Part shown: piece after piece, positions 24,793-34,200 of the stretch
How the letters are laid out: each line of letters opens with the position of its first letter
How positions within the stretch are numbered: the first letter of the stretch is position 1
DNA from: Thioclava sp. ES.031
Lineage (GTDB): Bacteria > Pseudomonadota > Alphaproteobacteria > Rhodobacterales > Rhodobacteraceae
Direction: 5' to 3'
Length of the DNA: 64,000 nucleotides
NCBI RefSeq assembly: GCF_002563775.1
Contig: NZ_PDJO01000001.1
Span: 3,908,501 to 3,972,500 of the forward strand
Position numbers and translations under genes: made by a program
The notes under the pieces: generated by a model
The model's database searches: none
Seen by the model: only the letters and a program-made list of their open reading frames with translations
Told to the model about the DNA's origin: nothing

Positions 24793-25454
24793 CATGCGCC
24801 GGGAGCCGTCCCCGCGCGCGCCTGCGCCAGCATCGCATCGAGATTGCCCGCGACGACCCGGGAAATCTGCGCAGCCTCCGCCGCGCCGATTTCAGACCAG
24901 CCCATCTTCCGGCGCACGACCTCCGCACCGAGCCGGAAATAAAGCACCTGCCCGATCATCGCGAAAACCCGCAGCGCGCTCTCCGGATCGTCCTCCGAGG
25001 TCCCGCTCGCCCGCGCCCAAAGCCCCAGCAGCCGCCCATGCGCCACCGCGATCAGCCGGTCATAGAGAATATCGAGCGTCTCGCCGCCTTCGGTCACTTC
25101 GCGCATCACGAAGCCGATCATCGAGGCCGCATCCGGCTGCGTAAGGATCCGCGAGATCATCGCCTCCATCAGCGCCTTGAGCTCCGCCTCCGCCGCCTCG
25201 GGCGACAGCGCCTCCGGGGGGCCGAGCGGCCGCATCACCTCTTCCATGCGGTGCACGAATTCCAGCGCACAGGCGCGGCGCAGCCCTTCCTTGCCTTGGA
25301 AATGGTAGGATATCGCGGCGACATTCGCGCCTGCAGCCTCGGCCAGTTCCCGCGTCGAGGTGGCCACGAACCCTTTCGTCCCGAACAGGCGCATCCCGGC
25401 TTCGATCAGGGCGCGCGCGGTGCCATCGCGGGCGGGCGTCTGTGTCTGGGTCAT
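24792..25454 (-). CDS. TetR/AcrR-family transcriptional regulator
   Basis: 220 residues from the ATG at 25454. The N-terminal helix-turn-helix (about 10-60) contains STRELAEAAGANVAAISYHF, the usual TetR recognition helix. The C-terminal ligand domain resembles the CerR/CecR (DUF1956) group (SMIGFVMREV...). CecR-type regulators often control efflux systems; the nearest efflux gene is the adaptor at the left end of the window, too far to link. Target and ligand are unknown. Confidence 0.85.
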   Translation of the reverse strand: MTQTQTPARDGTARALIEAGMRLFGTKGFVATSTRELAEAAGANVAAISYHFQGKEGLRRACALEFVHRMEEVMRPLGPPEALSPEAAEAELKALMEAMISRILTQPDAASMIGFVMREVTEGGETLDILYDRLIAVAHGRLLGLWARASGTSEDDPESALRVFAMIGQVLYFRLGAEVVRRKMGWSEIGAAEAAQISRVVAGNLDAMLAQARAGTAPGA

Positions 25455-25508
25455 CGGCGCATCACGGTTGGAGAGGGAATCTGCCGCCAACATGCGCGGC
25501 GCGACCCG

Positions 25509-25544
25509 AAAAAAGCAAGCCGCATAGGCGACCCATGCGGCTTG
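25509..25544 (-). terminator. Rho-independent terminator of the MipA-like gene
   Basis: Minus strand: CAAGCCGCAT (25544-25535, read in reverse complement) pairs with ATGCGGCTTG (25525-25516), then GCTTTTTT. The stem is a perfect 10 bp. Confidence 0.82.
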
Positions 25545-25577
25545 GCTTCACGTGTCTCGTAGAAAGCTTTGGCCCGA

Positions 25578-26357
25578 TCAGAACGGGAAGCTCACCCGGC
25601 GGGTCAGCATCAGCGAGACCGAGCTTTGCTCGCGCGAGCCTTGCTGCACGATCGGGCTGTCCGCCGCATCGCCCTGCAGGCGATCGTAGTTCAGCTTGCC
25701 CTCGACCGCCCAGTCATTGCCGAGCTGATAGGTCGCCGACAGTTCCAGACCGGTCGAGACGAGGCCGCCGTCGGGCGAATAGGCCGCCAGACCGCTTGCC
25801 GTGGATTCCGACGGGCTGATGCCGAAATAGGTGCGGTTGTAGAGGCTCGAGCCATAGAAGACGCGCGGCCCGATGCTCAGCTTGAAATTGTCGGTCTTGA
25901 TCGGTTTCCAATCGGCGCCGATTTCGGCGACCACGGCGTTATGCCCGACCACGCCGTAGCGCATATCGGCAAAAGCGCCCCATTGCGGCGCCTGATAGCC
26001 AAGCCCGAGACCCAGTTCGAGCGAGGTGGTGACATCGTCGAGACCCGCGATCTCCGAATAATCGCTGGAATTGCGCCCCCGGACGAGGCGGAAGGAGCCA
26101 TGCACGTTCGGGCCGAGCTTTTCGTAATTCGGATCGTCCGAGCCGAAGCGCATCCCCTGAAGCGTGAAGCTGTTGAGCTTCACCTTCGCGGTCGGGTTGG
26201 TGTCGTAATGATCCGCGCCGAAATAGGACGGCGCATAGCGCGCGCCCCCACCGATGGTGAACGTCACGCCACTTTCTGCCTGCGCGCTTGCCGCGGTGCA
26301 GACAGCAGCGACCGCGATGGCGGCGCTTGCGGAAAGGTGGCGGATGACTTTTGCCAT
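25578..26357 (-). CDS. MipA/OmpV family outer membrane protein
   Basis: 259 residues. Signal peptide with cleavage after ASAQA (about residue 27), then alternating beta-strand pattern through to the aromatic C-terminus SFPF, as expected for a BAM-dependent barrel. FTIGGGARYAPSYFGAD is the MipA/OmpV N-terminal signature. Members scaffold murein enzymes or act in antibiotic/osmotic responses. Monocistronic by the downstream terminator. Confidence 0.87.
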   Translation of the reverse strand: MAKVIRHLSASAAIAVAAVCTAASAQAESGVTFTIGGGARYAPSYFGADHYDTNPTAKVKLNSFTLQGMRFGSDDPNYEKLGPNVHGSFRLVRGRNSSDYSEIAGLDDVTTSLELGLGLGYQAPQWGAFADMRYGVVGHNAVVAEIGADWKPIKTDNFKLSIGPRVFYGSSLYNRTYFGISPSESTASGLAAYSPDGGLVSTGLELSATYQLGNDWAVEGKLNYDRLQGDAADSPIVQQGSREQSSVSLMLTRRVSFPF

Positions 26358-26446
26358 GATGGCGCTCCCGAAAACATGTACCGATTTGCGTAAACACTGC
26401 CAATTTACCGCGAAAAACGCAATCGGCTGGCGCAGTTTGCTGCGGA

Positions 26447-28081
26447 TTAGCGGCGCTTATACCACGGCTGGGCGATTTCCTCGATCCCGGTGGGCTGATC
26501 CTGCTCCACCTCACGCCAGACCGTGCCATCGACCGGCGCCACCGTCCCATCGCGCCCTTGGGTGAAACTCTGGTCGCGCACGATCATCCGATAGGCCGCA
26601 TTGAGCGCATCGGCACGCTCCGGCGAGGGCAGGATCAGCGGGCCGATATCCTCGGCCAGAGCGGCCTCTTTCCCGGGCGGCAGCTTGCCCGCCTCCAACC
26701 AATCCTCGATGAGCTCGGCATTGGCGCGAAACTCGTCCCCGGCCCCGTTGGTGCGCAGGTAATGGGCGTAATCGCCGCTCCCATCGGCGCGGACCCGGTC
26801 GGGCGTGCCCGCAAGACCCTTCTGCGTCCAGTGATACCAGCCGCCGCGATAGGCCTCCTTGCCCAGCTTGCGCGCAAAGGCGAAGGTGGAATCGTCGTTC
26901 ACGCCCAGCGTGCCGTGGCAGCCGACGCAGAACACGGTTTCCTCGAAGCTCTGCGGGCGCAGATCGCCCGTCGCATCCTCGATGAAGCCCTGCAGCCGCC
27001 AGCCGAACGTGTTGGGCACGCCGGTCTCGGAACTGCCGAAGAACTGCTTGGTGCGGTCGGGAAAGGCGCTGTCTTCCTTCAGCTCGGCCAGCGCGGTCTC
27101 CTCCAGATCGGCATAGCTCTCCCAATCCGTCTTGACCATGTAGCGCAGCTCTTTCAGCCGCGCGGCCATCTCAATCCCCTCGGGCGTCGGATCGATATAG
27201 CGCACCGAATGCACGAATTCCGTGCCCTTGGGATAAAGCCCGGCGGCAAGCCGAGCGCCTTCGACACCCGCGCGCCCGGCCCAATGCATCGTGATCCCGT
27301 CGAGCGGCGCGAAGGCGAATTTCACCACCTCCGCCTGCGCCATCACCCCGTCGCGGTCCAGATCGACGCCCATCGCGACCTCATCGGTGGGCTCGATCGC
27401 GACATCCGCGCGGGTGATCAGCGCCTGCACGATCGCGAGGTTGGTCTTGTAGGTGGCAATGTCCTCGACCCCCTCGGCCGTCTGACGAAACGCCTCCGGC
27501 AGACGGATCATCACGTCATCGGTCGAGCCATTCGTCGGCCAGAACGTACCGGGCAGCGGCTGATAGGCAAAGGCGCGCCAGCCGGTCAGGCGTCCATCGG
27601 GGGTGCGGTCGAACCCCTCCTCGTCGAAGGCGAATTGCACGTCGGGGATATAGCCGTCCCATTCGCCATTGCCGTTCACGTCCCAGGCTGCAGGCGGATC
27701 GGCCAGCCTCTTAGCCAGGGCGATCCCGCCCTCGGCATCGTGGTAATTGTCCTGCCGCACATAGGCGCGGATCTCGGCACTGTCGGTCGCAGCCACCTCG
27801 GCACGGCGATCCACGAAGAGGTTGCGCCACGGGTTCTCGAGCGCAGGTCCCGGAAACGCATATTCGGTCTGCAGATCGGCATCGCGCACGTAATTCGGAT
27901 GGCGCGGATAGGTGTGACAGGTCTGGCAGGGGTTATGCACCTCGCCCGCCGTGTCTTCCGTCTTGGTATAGCATTGCGGAGGAATATAGGCCGTCGGATT
28001 GTCCAGCACCGTGGTCTTCAGATCGACCGCCCCCGCCATCGTGGTCGTGCTCAGCAGCGCCAAAATCGAAATACGCAGCAT
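26447..28081 (-). CDS. Periplasmic dihaem c-type cytochrome-like protein
   Basis: 544 residues. Sec signal peptide (cleavage near AGAVD). Two haem c motifs: CQTCH (residues 52-56) and CVGCH (385-389). The wide spacing and the region between them, including a calcium-binding-like DLDRDGV and DVNGNGEWDG, suggest a large enzyme-like cytochrome rather than a small electron carrier. No matching enzyme family is recognised. It lies downstream of the PhoX-like gene on the same strand (81 bases apart), and they could be cotranscribed. Confidence 0.75.
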   Translation of the reverse strand: MLRISILALLSTTTMAGAVDLKTTVLDNPTAYIPPQCYTKTEDTAGEVHNPCQTCHTYPRHPNYVRDADLQTEYAFPGPALENPWRNLFVDRRAEVAATDSAEIRAYVRQDNYHDAEGGIALAKRLADPPAAWDVNGNGEWDGYIPDVQFAFDEEGFDRTPDGRLTGWRAFAYQPLPGTFWPTNGSTDDVMIRLPEAFRQTAEGVEDIATYKTNLAIVQALITRADVAIEPTDEVAMGVDLDRDGVMAQAEVVKFAFAPLDGITMHWAGRAGVEGARLAAGLYPKGTEFVHSVRYIDPTPEGIEMAARLKELRYMVKTDWESYADLEETALAELKEDSAFPDRTKQFFGSSETGVPNTFGWRLQGFIEDATGDLRPQSFEETVFCVGCHGTLGVNDDSTFAFARKLGKEAYRGGWYHWTQKGLAGTPDRVRADGSGDYAHYLRTNGAGDEFRANAELIEDWLEAGKLPPGKEAALAEDIGPLILPSPERADALNAAYRMIVRDQSFTQGRDGTVAPVDGTVWREVEQDQPTGIEEIAQPWYKRR

Positions 28082-28161
28082 CCGTCTGCCCTCAGCCTTG
28101 AAAGAAAAGGCGAGGCCCGGGTCTCCGCCGGACCTCGCCAGAATTGTCTCGCGAGCGCCCG

Positions 28162-29970
28162 TTACTGGGTCTTCGCGGTGGCATCCATCTGCGGGAACGG
28201 ACCGACGTAACCCACATAGGCACGCGCCTGCGCCGGGTCGGTCAGCTTGTCTTCGTCGCTCTCGCCATAGGGGTGCTGGATGACCGCCATCAGGTAGCCG
28301 TGGCCGTTAACGTTCGGATACCAGTAGGTCGAGGTGGTTTCCGAACCGTAGGGCGTCGACAGGATGCGGGTCAGCTCCTTGGTGTCGGTGTTCATCGCCC
28401 AGATCGCGTCGTTCTGGTGGCCCGAACCGGTGTCTTCACCGATGATCAGCGTGTTGTAGCCCGGGATGTAGGTGATGTTGTCCGGGTTCGCGATGCCGTT
28501 GATATCGCAGCTGTTCAGCTCGGCCGTGTCGCCGCACATGTCATGCGCCGGGTCGCAGCTTGCGTCCTGCGCCTTGACCTTGTGCTCTTCGGTGAGCGGC
28601 TTGCCCGAGATCAGACCCATCATCTTCGTCGCGGTGAACTTGTCGTCCAGCGAGAGCGAGTAGACCGTGCCGCACTTGTTCTTGGGCAGCTTGATCGCGT
28701 TCATCCCGCCCAGATCCTGCTTGGCACCGTCTTCCATGCCCTTCTCGACAGCCGACATCGACAGATACATCTGATGCTTGTCGGCATCGTAGGTGATGCC
28801 TTCCATCTTGCGGAACTCGGTCGTGGCGCCCTTCATCGAAGCGTAGCGACGGGTTTCCAGACGCGAGGCGATCGCATCCATGCCGTCCTTGACCTTCAGA
28901 CACTCGGGATTGCCTTCGGCGTTCGAAGCCGAGAACCCGTCGGCGCAGGAACCGTCCTCGCCCATCTCGGCGGTCTCGAAGAGATCCGAGAACTGGGTGC
29001 CGGCTTCGATCGCCTTCTGGATCGTCGCATCGTCGGCATGGCCCAGATCGACCCATTCCAGATCGGCCGCGCCGCCATTTTCTGCCGAGGTCTGGTTCCA
29101 CTTGGCCGCATACAGCGTCCCGGCGCTCAGGTCGCCTGCGGTGTCGGCTTCAAAGCGGAACAGGCCGACATTGGTGCCGTCATCCGAGATATAGGCGGTT
29201 TTCTGGTCGGGCATGACATAGGCCAGCTCGACCGCCACGCGGCCCATCGCGAAATGCTTGTCAGCCTTGGCCGAGCCGTCTTCCGAGACGGTGATCTCGG
29301 TCGGGTAGCCATAGCGATAGGGCTTGTAGGCGTCGCGGAACTGCTCGAGGGTCATGCCCTCGGGGTTCACGCCCGCATAGCGCACCATCGGGAAATCGTA
29401 ATCGTCGATCTCGTCGAGCGAGGTCGCCGCTTCGATCGCGCGCGCATCGGCCGGATATTCTTCCGAGCCCAGATGGGTCTCCCACGGCGTCACCGAACCC
29501 GCGCAGGGCACCCAGAGACCGTGATATTCGGAGAAGTCGATCGGCTTGGTCGAGACCAGCTTCAGGTTGCCATCCGCATCCTGGCTGACTTCGCTGAGAT
29601 ACATCGCACCGGGGCGCGACTCGAAATGCGTCACCGAATAGAGCTTGTCGCCCTGACGGAGGAGCGAGGTGAAATCGGCGGAGTCCGAGATATGCTCGGA
29701 GCCGTCGGCCGACTTGACCGGGTTGCCGTCCTTGTCGGTCAGCAGGGCGAAGGTGTTGTCACCGATCTTGTCGCCCGAGCGCGCCATCACGTGATAGCCG
29801 ATCTTGTAATCCTTGCCGTCGATGGTGACGGTGTCGGAAGCGATGGCCTGACGTTTGGCGGCGTCGTCCTTGGCGAAAGGAACGGGCGAGAAAGAGATGT
29901 CACCGGCATGCGCCGCAAGCGGCAGCACAGCGATAGCGGTGGCTTGGAGGAGGGTCGTACGAAGCGACAT
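28162..29970 (-). CDS. PhoX-like (DUF839) secreted protein
   Basis: 602 residues. N-terminal signal of Sec type (TTLLQATAIAVLPLAAHA); no twin-arginine motif, unlike classical Tat-exported PhoX. The DUF839/PhoX beta-propeller is recognised from repeated acidic, aromatic motifs such as GLWVPCAGSVTPWETHLG and ITYIPGYNTLIIGEDTG near the end. PhoX enzymes are Ca/Fe-dependent alkaline phosphatases. Whether this one is an active phosphatase cannot be judged from sequence alone. Only a single TGTCA-like half of a Pho box is visible upstream. Confidence 0.78.
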   Translation of the reverse strand: MSLRTTLLQATAIAVLPLAAHAGDISFSPVPFAKDDAAKRQAIASDTVTIDGKDYKIGYHVMARSGDKIGDNTFALLTDKDGNPVKSADGSEHISDSADFTSLLRQGDKLYSVTHFESRPGAMYLSEVSQDADGNLKLVSTKPIDFSEYHGLWVPCAGSVTPWETHLGSEEYPADARAIEAATSLDEIDDYDFPMVRYAGVNPEGMTLEQFRDAYKPYRYGYPTEITVSEDGSAKADKHFAMGRVAVELAYVMPDQKTAYISDDGTNVGLFRFEADTAGDLSAGTLYAAKWNQTSAENGGAADLEWVDLGHADDATIQKAIEAGTQFSDLFETAEMGEDGSCADGFSASNAEGNPECLKVKDGMDAIASRLETRRYASMKGATTEFRKMEGITYDADKHQMYLSMSAVEKGMEDGAKQDLGGMNAIKLPKNKCGTVYSLSLDDKFTATKMMGLISGKPLTEEHKVKAQDASCDPAHDMCGDTAELNSCDINGIANPDNITYIPGYNTLIIGEDTGSGHQNDAIWAMNTDTKELTRILSTPYGSETTSTYWYPNVNGHGYLMAVIQHPYGESDEDKLTDPAQARAYVGYVGPFPQMDATAKTQ

Positions 29971-30289
29971 GGCTAATCCCTTGGCTAGTTGCGTTCACGA
30001 TGCTCCTAACGGCGAAGTGATTCCCTTTTGTGACAATCTGGCGCTTTCGTGATCTTGGCCTCGACCGGCGGCGGAGGGCGCGCGTGGCTCGGCCCGCACT
30101 GACCTGCGCCTCGGGCGAAAGTAGACCCTATTCCAGCATGATTTCGTGTTTTCGGCCCTGTCCGGCACTGGCACGATCCTGCCGGTGCGACGCCAAGCGC
30201 CTGAGACGCAACAGCTTTCAGCAAAGCGCGGACCCCGCGTTGCGATCACGCGGGGCTTGAGCAATGGTGAATGAAACGAGGAGTAGCGC
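29971..30289. other. Intergenic region between PhoX-like gene and yihY-like gene
   Basis: 319 bases between divergent genes. No gene supported. It contains one intact copy of the dispersed TAGACCCTATTCCAGCAT motif (30122-30139) and, near 30030 on the minus strand, TTGTCACAAAAGG, which resembles half of a Pho box only. The ribosome site AGGAG of the yihY-like gene is at 30278-30282. Confidence 0.5.
30122..30139 (+). repeat. Copy of the dispersed TAGACCCTATTCCAGCAT motif (intergenic)
   Basis: Identical over 18 bases to 22343-22360, the other intergenic copy. No coding constraint explains the identity. Confidence 0.7.
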
Positions 30290-31183
30290 GTGAGAGAAAC
30301 GGCGAAATTCGCGGTCAGCCTGTTCGGGCGGCTGTTCCAATCGAATATCACCCTCGTGTCGGCGGGGGTCGCCTTTTATTCCATGCTCGCGATCTTCCCC
30401 GGCATCTCCGCGACCATCGCGCTCTGGAGCGCGTTTGCCGACCCGACCGTGATCCGCACCTATCTCAACGTGGCCGATGATTTCATCCCGCCCGAAGCCT
30501 ATGCGCTGATCAACGACCAGATCCAGAATTGGCTGATCGGGCCACGCGCGACCATCGGGCTGGGCGTCGTGATCTCCGCCGCCGTGACCCTGTTCTCGGC
30601 CCGCGCGGGCGTCGCGGCGCTGGTGCTCAGCCTCAACGTGATCCACGGCACCCGGCCCCGCGCGACGATCTGGAGCTTCATCATGGGCTACCTGATGACC
30701 ATCGCGCTGGTCGGCGTGATGCTGGCCGCGATGGCGACGGTGGTCGTCGTGCCCGTCGTCATCAACTTCCTGCCCTTCCACGAATATTCCAAGATCCTGC
30801 TCTCGGGGCTGCCCTGGGGCGCGATGCTTTTGCTGATGCTGACCGCGCTCGGCATCCTCTATCGCTACGGGCCCAATACCGAGGGCAAGCGCGACCCAAT
30901 CCTGACGCTCGGCGCGGTGCTGGCGACGGCGCTCTGGGGGCTCAGCTCGATCGGGCTGACCTACTACCTGTCGAATTTCGGCAATTACAACAAGATCTAC
31001 GGCTCGATCGGGGCGGTGATCGCGCTTCTCGTCTGGCTCTATCTCAGCGCCTTTTCGGTGCTGATGGGAGCCGCGCTGAACGCCGAGCTCACCGCCTTCC
31101 GAAAGCGCCGCGCGCAGGAGAATTTGCGCAACGCGATAGACGGAGACGAAGAGGCCGAGGGCGAGAAAGTCTCATCCTCATAA
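30290..31183 (+). CDS. YihY/BrkB-family inner membrane protein
   Basis: 297 residues with a GTG start (AGGAG upstream). About six membrane helices. The opening SNITLVSAGVAFYSMLAIFPG and the later YGSIGAVIALLVWLYLSAF are hallmarks of the YihY/virulence factor BrkB family. Function is not established for the family; it is often called a transporter or envelope protein. Monocistronic by context. Confidence 0.85.
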   Translation: MRETAKFAVSLFGRLFQSNITLVSAGVAFYSMLAIFPGISATIALWSAFADPTVIRTYLNVADDFIPPEAYALINDQIQNWLIGPRATIGLGVVISAAVTLFSARAGVAALVLSLNVIHGTRPRATIWSFIMGYLMTIALVGVMLAAMATVVVVPVVINFLPFHEYSKILLSGLPWGAMLLLMLTALGILYRYGPNTEGKRDPILTLGAVLATALWGLSSIGLTYYLSNFGNYNKIYGSIGAVIALLVWLYLSAFSVLMGAALNAELTAFRKRRAQENLRNAIDGDEEAEGEKVSSS

Positions 31184-31224
31184 GTTTCACTTATTTCCAG
31201 ACGCGGAAATGAAGTGAAACTTAT
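31180..31224. terminator. Long bidirectional hairpin between yihY-like gene and tamB
   Basis: ATAAGTTTCACTT (31180-31192) pairs with AAGTGAAACTTAT (31212-31224), with an inner ATTTCC/GGAAAT stem, giving 19 paired bases with one bulge. It includes the yihY-like stop codon and ends three bases before the tamB stop. It is AT-rich and lacks a clear U-tract. Confidence 0.6.
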
Positions 31225-31227
31225 GGA

Positions 31228-34200
31228 TCAGTAGTTCTTCTCGAAATAGAGGCCGATGCCGCTCTTGCCGTCGGAGCCGACGGTGCCGCGCGCGGTGAGG
31301 CTCTTGGTCACATCCAGATTGAGATTGATCTGCGAGGTGCCGTCGCCGCCCACGGTGACATCGGTATAGATATTGTCCGACAGGTATTTCCCGACCTTGA
31401 GCTGGGTGTTGCCCTGCGCATCGGTCGAGACGTCGAAATCATCCAGCCCGAAATTCTTCCGCAGCTTGCCGATGATCCCTTCGCCGCCCTTGCCCGCGAG
31501 CGTCGCGACCGCCGAGGCCAACTGCGCCGCCTGCAAGGCCGAGAGATTGTCGATCGACCGCCCGAAGATCAGCCGCGCGAGAACCTCGTCCTGCGGTAGC
31601 TCGGGCGAGGAAGTGAAGGTCACCTGCGGTTCGTCCGCCTGCCCCTGAATGTTGATCGAGATCGTGTAATCGTCCTGCGTCGTGGTCGCGGTGAAGTCGA
31701 TATAGGGCACCAGCGCGCCTTGCAGCGCGATCCGGCCCTGATCGAGCGTGAAACGCTGGCCCAGAATGTCGAGCCGCCCGCGCACCAGCTGGAACTGCCC
31801 GATCGGGATCACGTTCGCGGTGGTGCCGGTGATCCGCAGCGAGCCGCCAAGTTCCGCGTCCAGACCGCGGCCGCGCACGAAGATGCCGCGCTCGGAGGCG
31901 ATGGTGACATCGAGCGGATAGGACGGGCCCGACGCCGTGGCGGCGCCATTCGCATCCGTCTGCCCGGTATTGAGCAGGTTGGCGCGCTTCAGCGTCTCGC
32001 GCACCGCCGCGCTTTCGCCGACATGCTCGATCCCGTCGGGCACCGACGCTCCGCCGCCGACACCCGAGGAGGGCACCCGCAATTCGGTATCGCTCAGCGT
32101 GATGCGCCCGGCGATCTTCGCGCCGCCCGCAAGCGGCCCGTCCATCGTGATCGTGCCCGAAGCGCGGGTGTCATAAAGCTCGGGGTCCTTCAGCCGCGCG
32201 CGGTCGAAGCGGATCGTCAGATTGCCGTCGTAAGGCGCGGAGAGGTTGATCGGGCCGTTGACGGTGATCTGCCCGCCCGTGCCGAGCCGCCCGGTCAGGC
32301 CAAGCTGCGCAGACCCGTTCGACAGGTCCACCTGGGTGTTCACGTCTTCCAGCACCATGCCGAGATTGGGCGCGACGAGTTTCGCGCCATTCGCCGTCAC
32401 CGTACCCGACAGCGCCGCCAGCCCCGGCTTTCCGTTCATCCGCAGATCGAAGCTGAGCGGGCCCTGAACCGAGCGCGGCTCGATGAAGCTGTTAGCGAGC
32501 GCGGTCTGCGCCTGCCCGGTGATTGCGAGATCGGCATCGGCGAAATTCGACGCCACGCGGCCCGACACTTTCGCATCGGTACCGCCCGGCCCGGTCCCCG
32601 AGAGGTCCAGCTGATAGCCGCTGCCGTCGTCGACCACCGTGCCCGACACCGTCACCGGCCCCGGGAAGCCCGGCGCGAGCAGGGCCGCATTGGCCAGACG
32701 CGCGTTGAGATCGATCTGGCGCGAGGTCTCCCCCGCAGTGCCTTTCGCCGAGACGTCGAGCTGCGGATTGCTCAGGTCGAGACTTTGCACCTCGACCGCG
32801 CCATTGGCGTAGCTCGCTCGCAGATCGAGGTTGGTCGTCCCGGCCAGAAGCTTGTCGGCCTCGGGCTGGCCTATCGCGAGGGATTTTCCGGTGCCCTTCA
32901 ACGTCACGCCGTAGCGATCGCCGTTCAGCGTCACCGTCGCATCGGCCGCCAGCGCGCCGCGATAGCCGCCGCCCAGAACCGAGAGGTCATTGGTGTCGAG
33001 CGTGGCGGTCAGCTTGCCATCCTGACTGGCCAAGGTGCCCTGCGCCTGAAGCGTGCCCGCCCGCGTCTGCACGTTGAGCGAATCCAGCGTCACCCCGGTC
33101 TCGTCGCGCTTGGCCGAGATCGCGATTTCCGACCGGCCCGCCAGCGCACGATCCGCCTGCGGCTGGTCGATCGAGACGTCCTGACCGACGAGGTTGAGAT
33201 TGGCGTCGAAGGCACCGCTGAGGACGGTGTATTTCCCCGCGACCGTCATCCGCGCCGATCCGCCGAGCTTGCGCCCTGCCAGATCCGACAACATCGCGAG
33301 GTTGGAATGGTCGATCTGCGCCGCGCCCTCGATGGTGACGCCCTCGCTGATATTGTCGATCGTGAGGTTGGAATTCAGGCTGTAGCCGGAGCCTTTCAGC
33401 GCCAGTTGCGACAGGCGCAGCGGCTTGTCCTGCTGCCACGAGAAGACGGTGCGCAAGGTGACGGCGCTGCCTGCCGCCGCGCTCAGCTTCGGATCGGACA
33501 GCTCCAGCCCGTTGATGCCCAAGAGCACGGTGCCACCCGCAGAGGGCGGCGAGGCCTGCTGGATGCGGCCCGAGCCCGAGAGGTTCGCGGTCAGCATCTT
33601 GGTGCCATCCTCGCGACGCAGCTGGTTCAGACGGCCCGTCAGTTTCCAGCCATCGCCTTCGGCCTTGTCATAGGCGAGGTCGAGCTTGCCCGACTGCACA
33701 TAGGTTTTCGGCCCCGAGATCGGCAGCAGCACCTCTTGGCCATTGCCGAGACCGAGATTGGCGGTGAGGTCGAATTTCACCGGCATGTTGTTGGTGCCCA
33801 TCTGCGCCGAACCGTTCAGCTGCAGCGCACGCGATTTCAGATCGAGCGTGTTCAGCGTGGTCTGACCCGAGGCCGTGCGCGTGCCATCCGCGACCAGCGC
33901 GACCTCGTTGCCGAAGAATTCGTGGTAATCGGGCGGCAGAAGCGGACGGATATCGCCGCCCAGCGCGACGGAAAATGTCGTCAGCGGCGGGCTGCCCTCG
34001 GGTGCGCCGTCGGGCGTTTTGCTGCCGATGGAGACCTGACCCGCCAGACGCTGCTGGCCATCGGTGCTCAGCACGATATCGGAGGTGAAATCGTCGAGCG
34101 GCCCGCTGCCGGACACCGCCAGCGTCATCGCCGGATTTCCGGGCAGGCCGATCTTCTGGACGATGATCCCGTTCTTGCCCTCATCCACCAGCAGATCGAG

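Noticed and set aside
29971..30289. Pho box upstream of the PhoX-like gene
   Set aside because: Only one TGTCA-type half is visible; the required tandem 11-base repeat is missing.
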